The notes below the pieces were generated by a model that saw only the letters and a list, made by a program, of their open reading frames with translations, was not told the origin of the DNA and did no database searches. A DNA stretch of 64,000 nucleotides from Lunularia cruciata (lineage: Eukaryota > Streptophyta > Marchantiopsida > Lunulariales > Lunulariaceae). The stretch is taken from NCBI GenBank assembly GCA_948567375.1, contig OX419759.1, forward strand, positions 60,551,493 to 60,615,492, in the 5' to 3' direction. Shown in pieces: positions 24,020 to 33,064 of the stretch; within the stretch, counting starts at the first letter, position 1; each line of letters opens with the position of its first letter. A program made the position numbers and the translations under genes.

Positions 24020-24163
24020 CGGTGTATGTTATGTGGCTCTTTTGGTGTAGCTAGTACTATGTAGGTATGTGATGACTATTTGAAAAGATGTCATATGGCA
24101 TGTTTGACTCCTCCCCTCATGGTTGTTCCTCAAGGACAATGGTTATATCCTAGATGTACTTGA
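24020..24163 (+). pseudogene. gypsy fragment A: C-terminal PHD finger
   Basis: At the end of the pol frame the residues follow C4HC3 spacing exactly: C24023-x2-C24032-x11-C24068-x2-Y24077-x4-H24092-x2-C24101-x14-Y24146-x2-C24155, with the typical CLTPPL and VPQGQW around the second half. Two cysteine codons have become TAT, each one G-to-A change from TGT, and a TAG sits at 24062. PHD fingers read histone H3 tails. In this position one replaces the chromodomain of the other two gypsy elements in the window. The frame ends at TGA 24161. Confidence 0.78.
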
Positions 24164-24217
24164 CATATAGCTACTTCATCCTTTATGTGGTATAGATTGC
24201 AGATATGCAACTAATGG

Positions 24218-24248
24218 TGGAGCTTGATGGTAGTGCTATCAAGCTCCA
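24218..24248. repeat. 10-bp inverted repeat after the PHD frame
   Basis: TGGAGCTTGA at 24218-24227 and its exact complement TCAAGCTCCA at 24239-24248 enclose an 11-nt loop, 55 bp past the pol stop. It could be part of the element's 3' untranslated region. No function is evident. Confidence 0.6.
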
Positions 24249-24314
24249 TTAGGCATCTTGATCTTTGTCCACCATAGGGCATATAAGATACTTGCAATAG
24301 ATGGTTGTTTGGAG

Positions 24315-25750
24315 TTTGAATTCATGTATGACTTATGTATAAGTTGTGCTTCTATAGTGTATGATGTTGACAATGATGTATGTTGTGAAGTTATGTATAT
24401 ATGCACAACAATTGTCATGACATTTGTAGTGTTGAAGCTAGTTTGCTCAAATGTTGGAGTGGTAGTGTTGGCAATCATAGTTATTTTGGTAGTTACTCAT
24501 GGACTACTTGTTTGCAGTCAGATTTCATGTTAGGCCTACTGATCATGTGGTAGAACCCGCCATCACTTGCACCAATTGCACCGTCAGGTGTGCTATTAGC
24601 AACACCATTAGGGCTAGAGACTTAGGTCAAGCAAAGGGGTATACTTTCAAAGCATAGCTCTAGAGAGCTCACTTCTTTGATATTGAGTCCCTAGCTATGG
24701 TAGACAAAGGCCAGCAAGCATCACATGTGTCTCTTAGCTAGAGAGGGTATGGCTTGACTATAATTAGTGCTCAATTGTTGAGTGAAGGATTAAGTACATA
24801 TCTGATTGAATGTGATTTGAGTAGAAGAATGAACCACTTAATTGTTTCACTTTAGAGTCCATTTTTGACTTATGTGTGAGTTATGCTTCTATAGTATACG
24901 ATGTTGACAACAATGAATGTTGTGTAACAATGTATATATGCCCAACAAAATATTAGTGGTAGTGTGGTACATGCAGTAAGAGCATGAGACAAATCATGCT
25001 CCTACTTGAGATGAGAAGAGAACTATCCTTGTGAGTGGGATTCATACCACAAATGCAGAATGAAGCTTAAGCAAGACATGAAGTTACAATTGTTAGTTCA
25101 AAACATCCATGGTTCAAACCACAAATTCAACTAAAGTATGGCATGAGGGTGGCATGAACTTCACTGACATGATTGCTTCCATATTTGGGGTTACCTAAGA
25201 GTATGTCACGCCATTTATAGCATCACACTTAGATTGCTTGGACACTAGAGTAGTAGTATTGGTAGTCAAAGGTGTTTTGGTAGTTACTCATAGACTACTT
25301 ATTGATGGTCAGACTTCTTGTTTGGGGTATTGGTTACATGGTAGGGCCCATCATCACTTGCACTATTGGGTGTGCCATCAATTGGACCGTTAAGGTTGGA
25401 GATCCAGGTCAAAATAAGAGGTATACCTAGAAATGCAACTCAAGAGAGCTCACTTCTTTGATGTTGAGTCTTCAAGTTCCTTGCTATGGTGGGTAGAAAT
25501 TTGACAGGCGTCACTTGGAGTCTCTTAGCTAGAGTGGGTGTGGTTTGACTATAATCAATGCCCAATTGTTGGCAGATTGTTGAGTGATAGATCAAGTACT
25601 GATATGATTGAGTTTGATTTGAGTTGTGAACAAATTGATTGTGGCACTTTAGAGTTCATGTATGACTTATGTGTGAGTTGTGCTTCTATAGTGTATGATG
25701 TTGATAATGATGTATGTTTTGTAGCAATGGATATACGCACAACAAGTATA
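24315..25750 (+). repeat. LTR-like repeat block, three partial copies
   Basis: An 80-bp segment containing GTGCTTCTATAGTGTATGATG and ending CACAACA occurs at about 24332, 24873 and 25665. A longer unit containing GGTAGTTACTCAT...GACTACTT, GAGAGCTCACTTCTTTGAT, CTCTTAGCTAGAG and TGACTATAAT begins at about 24487 and again at 25275. The block follows the PHD end of gypsy fragment A, so it is most likely LTR sequence, possibly two LTRs joined by recombination. A reverse-complement relative lies at about 49395-49600. Confidence 0.65.
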
Positions 25751-28320
25751 ATCATATCCCATGCATCAACTCCAACTTTGGTAAAAAAAAACTACTAGTA
25801 GAGCAAAATCATTGGTATGCTTTGGCAAGCTGCTATTCATTGCCTAGGTGATAGAGAAAGGCTCAGCCCAAGAATATTGGGTCACAACCCATTACAAGAA
25901 CATATCTTCTTTGGGTTGCAATCCATATATATAGTTTTTTGCTTATTGATTAAGAAAATCAAGGGCTAAGGAGAGTTGGAAATCTTCTAATTATATTTTC
26001 ATCATTCATTGTTAATCCTACCTACTTATCTTATCCTAAATGTAATTAAGAGATGGTTATGCATTGGCTGGCAATGCAACTTCTTGCTTGCTGTTTACTC
26101 CAATTTTAATTGGTGTCCTACAATCTCTAACTACAAAATTATTTTAGGCCAAAGGTATTCCAAGATGAAAACTTCTTCAAGGCCAAAGGTAGTTCTAGGC
26201 CAAAGGTGCATTCTACACTTAGCATGCTTCTTTATATTTTCCTTTTGGCTAAAACCCATTGTCCTAAAATCTACTACAAGGAACAACCTTTGCCCTTACA
26301 CATCTTTTTAAACAATTTGACCTTTTCTTGGTTCCTAGCAATCACATCTAGTAGCTTCTTTGTGGAATCCTCAAATTTCTTTGAGGTATGTTTGTGAAGT
26401 CTATTATACAACTACTACAAGAGCTCATCTATGTAAACCTTCACTATCAAAGCATGCACTTGAGACCTCAAATCCCAAGACTTCAGCCTCTCCAAGAGGG
26501 ATTTTACTTTCTCCTTAACAATTCTTACCAATTTTTCTTGCACCATCTCTATCCTTCCCAAGGATCATGGTCATCTCCAAGTTGAGTTGCATTTGAATAT
26601 CCTACAACTTTGCTAAGATTTCCTCCCAAATGGCCAGTCTATCTTGCTTGTGCTCTTCTTCCTTCTCTTTGATATCCTTGGTGAGCTTCTTCACTTGTAC
26701 TTCCACCATTGGCAGCACCTCCTGATGTTGCACTTCCACTGCAATAAGGACTACCTTCACTTTATTCACTTCTCTTTTCAATATGTTGATCTTTTTGGCT
26801 TGAGTGTTTACCTATTCCTCAAGCTAGTTTGACAAAGTGCTTATCCTTCTCTATAGATTCTCTCCTCATGCACCTCCTTCTCTAGGGCTTCTTGTTCTTC
26901 CCTAAGCTTGGCCACCTATTGCACCACGTCATTATTGCATTTCTCCATCTCCAAGTGTTGGGTACAAACTTCTACCAATTCATCATGTGCCTTCATCCTT
27001 TCCTATACAACCCCTTGTGCCAATTGATAGAGGTGGCTTAGGAGGGTAGCATAATTGGTAACCTTCCCATGACATTCTTTGTATATGGGAAGGAGCTACT
27101 CTATTAATTCCAACATTGGGCCTTTTGTGTGCACAACTAAAATAGAGCATGGCACCATGATGATTGACCAAGTGTCTTTCTTGCTTGAGCTAGCATCCTT
27201 GGCCATTTTAAATGATGAAAATTGTCTACTCTCCTCCTTCTTGATCTCAAAAAAGAAGGTGGAGTCTTCTTGGTTGTTTTCTCTTCTCATCATTGTGTGG
27301 ACTTTAGTCTTGGAAAATCCTTTGTCTTGAAGACCTCTTTCTAGTTGAAGTTCTCCCTTGGTTTGGCACAATCCCATGTCTTTTGCCACTTCTTCCTCCT
27401 TGAGTGCTCCTTCTTCTTGTAGCTTTGTTTATCCTACAAGTGGAAAGAAGGAGAATCTCATTAACCCTAAGCTATCAGCTATATTCTTTTGGGGCTTGAG
27501 AGCCCAATTTCTGCATCATATCTTCATGAGGCAGGTGTTTGTTCTTCTATGAAAAAATTTTCCTTTGTCCTTGGAGGAGTTTGGTCCAAGATCAATTGTA
27601 TTTCTTCACCTTTGTCACATCCTTGTTTGATGAGATGATGATTTGGGTGAATGATTGCTTGTTGATAGTGAAGGTGTGCTTTGGTTGTGATCCAACTCCA
27701 TCTTTGTCCTCCACAAGGATCCACCTTGCCCTTTTTTTGGACATCATCTTTGGCTTGGAAGGCATTGCATGTCTCTTCCTTCCCCTAATTAGGAGTTTTG
27801 TAACCAGTTTGTACAACTTCTTCTTCTTGTAGCCTAGCATGTTGTGGCATTCTTCACCATGACATACTTCCTTGTGTGGGTGAATTTTGCATCCACTCCT
27901 AGATACCTCCTAGATACATCATTTCTAATTAATGTGGCTCCTCAAAATGTCCTATGGAGAAGAAGTAATTGAGGTACTTCTCCTTCTAGGTTAGGGTTAA
28001 AAGATTCACTCCCACGTAAAAATAAATAACAAAGGGAGATAGAAGAGTCACTCTACCTTCTTCATTCATGTTTCTAGCAAGCTCTCATGCCCATGCCTAG
28101 AACATTGCTGCCCAATTTACATGCCTTCCTTCATATATGTACTTGAAAAAGATTGCATGGTTATTGCTTGGGTAAGTTGTTTGTTTGGATTTGAATAACT
28201 TCATCACTTAAATCTACTAGGATGTCCTTTGAGCATGATCTTTAATTGCAAGGACAGAAAAACCATTATTAGTCTTGTCGTTCTTCAAGGTTGCCTTGAA
28301 TTTTGCTGCGAAGGCTAGAT
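25751..28320 (-). other. eroded repeat-rich DNA with a minus-strand coiled-coil-like remnant
   Basis: No intact gene. The minus strand from about 27060 to 26400 encodes highly charged heptad-like sequence (for example LREEQEALEKEVHEER) broken by many stops. Minus-strand frames at 27096-27389 and 27592-27840 are lysine-rich and lack a known domain. This could be an old gag or a captured gene in a transposon. Position between the LTR-like block and the protease fragment favours transposon origin. Confidence 0.35.
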
Positions 28321-28323
28321 TAG

Positions 28324-28443
28324 AGCAAGTCCAAGGGCAATCCAAGGTCCTTGGATAGCAAGTCCAAGAGCTATCCAAGGTCCTTGGATAATGTCCAAAA
28401 GCACTTGGATAGCAAGTCCAAGGGCTATCCAAGGTCCTTGGAC
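28324..28443 (+). repeat. 33-bp minisatellite with a perfect palindrome in each unit
   Basis: Units start at 28324, 28357 and 28411, each reading AGCAAGTCCAAG...ATCCAAGGTCCTTGGAT. A 21-bp partial unit lies between the second and third. ATCCAAGG-T-CCTTGGAT is a perfect 8+1+8 palindrome. The unit is 11 codons long, so reading frames stay open through the array on both strands. It lies just upstream of the protease of gypsy fragment B. Confidence 0.9.
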
Positions 28444-28579
28444 TTGCTAGGTTTGAAGTTACTAGCTAAACATACATTTGAGCAAGCTTGGTTCACACAT
28501 AGAGTTGTCTTATTCAATAACCAAAGCATGAATTTTTGTTTGGTGGGACCTTTGGGGAGGTATATATACCATAAAAAGG

Positions 28580-28930
28580 GTCTTATTAGATTCTAGTGTG
28601 AAGTTCTTTATGTTGTGGAAGGATGCAATCTTTGGTCTTAGGCTATGGAAGACCAATGCAGAGAGGTGTCTACTTTAGATCTAGATATCTCTAGAGGGTG
28701 GTTCTACACAATACATCACATGTGGAGAGCTTATTGTCCAAATTCAACCCAATCATCTAATTGGTAGCTCTATCATGAGAGATCAAGCCATTGCAACAAT
28801 AGTAGAGTCATATGATGTGCTACTTAGTGGAGCAGTTTTATACCCAATGGGTTTTAATATTGACTATTGGAAGGAGATAAATTTCTATAGGCTAGGTTGG
28901 TAGCCAAGAGAAGAGTGTGTATGTTTGATA
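28580..28930 (+). pseudogene. gypsy fragment B: retropepsin-like protease remnant
   Basis: The frame starts VLLDSSVKFFML, where DSS at 28589-28597 stands for the D-S/T-G of aspartic proteases (GGT to AGT would explain the serine). It continues through ISLEGGS, GSSIMRDQAIATIVESYDVL, LSGAVLYPMGFNIDYW and FYRLGW. This layout, ending in YD(I/V)L..G...LYP(L/M)GF..D.W, is the protease region of a distinct Ty3/gypsy lineage. Two TAG codons and one further stop interrupt it. In intact relatives it would mature the Gag-Pol polyprotein. Confidence 0.65.
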
Positions 28931-29249
28931 ATCTTGGCTCACTACAACCAAGGACCATGGAGCATCATTTTTAGCTTTCAGTGGTTTTGTTACCTGGCTT
29001 GGTGACTTATTGAAGAGGAATGCTCATGTGGAGGATATGCTAGTACCAAAGGAGATCACTTGGTTTGGAGTACAAGTGAGGTTGTTCTATTCACCTTGGA
29101 TTGTGGAGTTTTGAGTAGGCATTGTAGTAGCATGCATATCAATTGGTGCAATAAGCTTGGAGTGGAGCCTTGTACCACCAAGAGATTAATGTGAGAATAA
29201 GCCTCTAAATTTATTACCTTGTCACCTTGGGATACCACACTTATTGCTT

Positions 29250-30250
29250 GATAGTATCCTGTAGAGGGAGTATCTATTGGAGTTTTTTGGTGGGATCAAC
29301 ATTGGACTAGCTATGGTATTACAAGCAAGTATATGGGTTTAGAGGTACTTGTATGTAGAGAGAGAGACTACTAGGTGAATCTCTACATCATGTGGCACAC
29401 TTGGCTTATTGATATTTTGAGTTACTACCAATGTCAAAAATCAAGGGTTATCAAAAGATCTTACCAACAGACATTTCCTTGTTGGGAGCACAAGATTTGG
29501 AGAGATATGGTACCATTCATTTGGTGATTTTAGGATCGTCGTGTTAGGGACATACCCATGTTGGCCAAGATCAAGGTCTACAAGATCTACAAGATCTCTA
29601 TTTTGGTATGTTTTGGAGATATTATGTATATGATGACATCTCTAGGTCCATCAGGCCATTTCTCTAGTCTACATTTTAGAGAATGTTTCTTTGATGGGTG
29701 ATTCTTGCACATGTGGTGTTGAATACACATCAAGTCCATTCTTTGATGGGACTTGCCATGTTGTTAGATCTAGTTAGCATTGGTGGATGAAACTCATTAT
29801 CTTCATTTTGGTTGATGAAACTCTTACCTAAAGAGGTTTTACAATGTGCTTATGATGGGATTCAACAACTAGCTCACATTATTTTTGATGATATTTTGGA
29901 TGTTGGGTGCCAATCTTAGATGGTGATAGTGGTTGATAGGTCATGCATGGCAATGGTGAACCTTGTTGGGCAACCTAGAGCCACTTTACCCACACTCATG
30001 AGTTTCCTAAGCTCTCATGCTTTTTTGAGAGTGAGGTCTTGGACTTGCTTGGGACTCACAATTACAACAATTAGTGAAGCCCAATGCTGATAAGAGAGAG
30101 CAAGCAATGGGTTTCCATACCAAAATAATCCCATTTTAGCAATGTAAGAGGCATTTAGGTATCAAGTGTTAGGTTAGGCCATGGATCTAAATCGTTTGAC
30201 ATGGGTTGTGAGCCTTGGATTGGCCAAGCAACATAGGATATGCTTGGTTT
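29250..30250 (+). pseudogene. gypsy fragment B: C5 cytosine DNA methyltransferase remnant
   Basis: Successive methyltransferase motifs appear in order. Motif I is EFFGGINIGLAMVLQAS with YLYVERE after it (29280-29370), the cofactor-binding loop. Motif IV is GSSC-*-GH at 29533-29553: the catalytic cysteine codon TGT at 29542 is present and a TAG replaces the glutamine of PCQG. Motif VI is YILENVSLMGDS at 29670-29705, with the ENV triad. The target-recognition region contains LVGQPRATLPTLMSFLSSHA (29970 onward). The end has the motif IX/X-like NGFPYQ and VLG-*-AMDLNRLTWVV (about 30165-30210). At least two frameshifts and several TAG/TGA stops make it a pseudogene. It directly follows the retropepsin. 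The enzyme class methylates DNA cytosine at position 5. Confidence 0.82.
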
Positions 30251-30507
30251 GCATCACGACTTGGACACTTGTGAGCTCTATGCCTATTGGGACAATTCAA
30301 GCACATGCTAGGAGTAGTGGACCAAGTGGGTATGGTATTCTTGCAACACAACTATTGACTACTAGTGAGAGTGTTTTACTTGGATTACATCATGATGATA
30401 GGGGTCTACTTGGGATGTAGCTAGAAGATATGTGGTATCAACAGTAGAAAAGGAGCCAAGTCTAAGCAAGATTTGTTCTTTATGGGACATTGCAAGATGT
30501 AGGAAGA

Positions 30508-31244
30508 TGTAATACCAAGAGCTAGCCATATGATCTAGATGTGAAATTTGGTTTGGTAATACCTAGAATGATGTTATACATGATGGAAAAAATAGATTAG
30601 ATAGAAGTATCACCAAAAGAGTACTTCTACTAATAGGGCAGAAACCAAAATAGACTTGAAAAACTTATAACCAACAGCTAGACATATGATTTAAAGGTGA
30701 GAATTGGTTTGGTAACATCTAGAAGGATGTTATAGATGATGGACCAAATAGATCAAAATAAGGTATCACCAAAAGGGGACTTCTACTAATAGAGTGAGGA
30801 CCAAAATATGCCTAAAATTTTTGAAGGTTATTTTGAAGGCCTAAACGGATGAATTAGACATAAAAAATGTGCTAACCACCCCTTCCAACAAAAGAATGGA
30901 TGGCCTTCCCTCCTTCCTACTTTGTCTTGTTGAGAGCTTTCCAACTGTACCTCACTCACGTGATTCAAAGATTCCTACAAAAAGATTCCCTAAAAGATTC
31001 CCTCTGATCAAAGCGTGTTTGACCAACCAGATAGGACTAGGACCAACATGTCACCCATCCAAGTGGGTAATCCAAGGGTGGAGCTTGTGAATATATCACC
31101 TATCTATGTGCCTAATCCTATGGTGGAGCTTCCTTGGAGGAGATCATCTTTGTCTATATAGTAAAGAGAAGGTGCTCCTTTGGGGATCGGATGCTTGAGG
31201 TGAAATCTATGTTTTCTCTCTTCTCTTGTCCTTGGAGTGTTAAA
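30508..31244 (+). repeat. element 2 5' LTR
   Basis: It starts TGTAATACCAAGAGCTAGCC. A roughly 155-bp internal duplication repeats the CATATGAT...TAACATCTAGAA...ATGATGGA...TATCACCAAAAG block. TATATAGTAAAGAG near 31155 is the likely promoter TATA region. Confidence 0.95.
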
Positions 31245-31245
31245 A

Positions 31246-31257
31246 TGGTATCAGAGT
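31246..31257 (+). other. element 2 primer-binding site
   Basis: TGGTATCAGAGT, one base from the LTR end, matches the complement of the initiator tRNA-Met 3' end except for its last base. Confidence 0.9.
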
Positions 31258-31384
31258 GAGTGTTTTAATCCAAGAGAATAGACCACCCCTCTTGGAAGAG
31301 CATGAACTACTGAAACCAAGTAATTTGAGGTGGAGAACATAGAGTAATTGCTAGACTTGGGAAGGACTTTAGAGAGCGGATGGG

Positions 31385-31606
31385 ATGGATGCACCGAGAG
31401 GAAAATTTCTCACACCTAGCTTCATATTCTTGAATCCATTCCACATCAAGGTTATGTACATCCAATGTGAGCAAATGAGAGAATCAGTAGTTTATCACTT
31501 TGGAATAGAATTCATGGATAGAGTGATGAACTCACCAAATCCAGTGATTCTACCCATGGTGGTATACAACAAAGAGCAGAATTTGACAATCTACATTCTA
31601 TTATGA
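31385..31606 (+). CDS. element 2 pre-gag small ORF, copy a (73 aa)
   Basis: An intact small frame lies between the primer-binding site and gag. Its C-terminal half (FGIEFMDRVM, PVILPMVVY, IYILL) matches the pattern FG-x-(D/E)-(F/Y)...P-x-(V/I/L)-x-P-(V/I/M)-V...(I/L)Y seen in the next ORF and in the 71-residue ORF of element 1. The function is unknown. It stays open although the rest of the element is full of stops, but it is short enough for that to be chance. Confidence 0.5.
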   Translation: MDAPRGKFLTPSFIFLNPFHIKVMYIQCEQMRESVVYHFGIEFMDRVMNSPNPVILPMVVYNKEQNLTIYILL

Positions 31607-31610
31607 TGTT

Positions 31611-31826
31611 ATGGATGTGAATATCCCAAATCCTCTCCCTTTCAACACTCAAGTAGAAATTTGTTATATAATGAGATCACTCAAAAGATCAAAAGTGATG
31701 TTTAGAGATTTTGTGGTTAGAAATTTTGGTGAGGAGTATTGTCAACAAGTGATCGCTTTTGAGGTCCCAATGGTAGTCCCAATAGTTTTTGTGCCTTCCA
31801 AAGTGATCATATTAACTCTCTATTGA
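31611..31826 (+). CDS. element 2 pre-gag small ORF, copy b (71 aa)
   Basis: This frame is exactly 216 nt, the same length as the pre-gag ORF of element 1 (40311-40526). It begins MD, contains PNPLP near the start and FGEEYCQQV...VPMVVPIVF in the second half, and stops exactly 33 nt before the gag ATG, the same spacing as in element 1. Function unknown. Copy a, four bases upstream, looks like a diverged duplicate. Confidence 0.6.
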   Translation: MDVNIPNPLPFNTQVEICYIMRSLKRSKVMFRDFVVRNFGEEYCQQVIAFEVPMVVPIVFVPSKVIILTLY

Positions 31827-31859
31827 AGTAGACAGTAGCAATTGAGTATTGCAAGAACC

Positions 31860-33060
31860 ATGGATCTACAATTGTAGGAGCTGGTGCAAGGAATGCAATG
31901 GATGTTGAACAAATTTTGAGAGATTAAGATGACCATGGAGGCATTCCAAATTCAAGTGCAGATCCTCAAGAATGATCAAGCAATGCAAGAAGAAGAGTCA
32001 TCTCAAAACCCAATACCTATGACTAAAGTACTTGGAGAGGCATCGATGCCTACAACCCGATCAATAATGAAGCCACATTGCTACTCCTGATGAAGAAGAC
32101 CTGCAACATCGAGCCTTACAAGGGAGCAACATACAATGGGAGTAGTGGAAAACTAGATCTTGAGGATGAATCAAGATTTCCGATTGTTCTCAACAGAGAT
32201 CACGGAGTATGTTGCAAGTGTGTTTGCATGTGAGTACTTGACTAATAAAGTTCTCACATGGTACAATGTTTGGGAATGATCCATGTTGGCAGAGAGAAGG
32301 GAGGTCATGTGGACAGCAACGCAAGAAGGATTGCTGAAGAATTTCCAATTGGTGGATTCCGTGCATATGGCCCAAATCCGACTATGGGGATTGAGACAAA
32401 AGAAAAGCGTACAAGAGTATATGGAGGTATTTTTGGATCTACAAGTCACGATGACCGACATGAGTCTAGCAGAGACTCTCGACAATTTCAAATGAGGATT
32501 GAAGGAGCAAATTTGCCAAGAAGTCATGGTGCAAAATCCTCACATGGTGTTTGAAGCCATTGCTTGTGCACAAAGAATAGCAAGGGCATTGGGTAGAGGT
32601 GAAGTAGTAGTTCCACCTCAACATTATTTGGCAGAAATGCCACACATGGGTGGACAAGTACCAATGGAATTGGGCAACCTTTGGTTTTGGGATCAAGGAG
32701 CATGAATGCTTCAAGGAGAGCGTGGACAAGTAGAAGAACGGAGAGATGGAATCCCATGAGGAGAAGGAACTCAAGGAGAACAACAATGTTGTTGCAATTG
32801 TGACCGTATTGGGCACATATCTGCCAATTATTGTGCTTGTCTCCCTAGAGGCCCTTGACCTTCATACAGGCAATCTTTGAACAACATGGAGGATGCATTG
32901 AAGAAGAAGAGGTGGAAATCACTATGGAAAATGAAGATCACCAATAAATGCACCTCATGGCCTTATTGGCTTAATAAGGAAGTAGAGAAGCAAGGGAAGG
33001 AAGAAGACAAGCACACAAAGGTCCCAAAAGGCAACCTCACAATTGATTGTTGTGAATAGA
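31860..33060 (+). pseudogene. element 2 gag remnant
   Basis: The frame from ATG 31860 begins MDLQL and is interrupted by TAG and TGA codons within 25 residues. Capsid-like sequence continues in pieces (for example QVTMTDMSLAETLDNF near 32445, and EQICQEVMVQNPHMVFEAIACAQR near 32505). A zinc-knuckle-like CCNCDRIGHISANYC lies near 32790-32835 with one extra residue before the last cysteine. The gag frame near 32900 and the protease frame at 33079 differ by -1, as in element 1, but I could not find an in-phase slippery heptamer. Confidence 0.7.
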
Positions 33061-33064
33061 GTCC

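Noticed and set aside
33023-33029. CCCAAAA heptamer as a frameshift site in element 2
   Set aside because: It is not in slippage phase with the gag frame, and no clear downstream pseudoknot was found.
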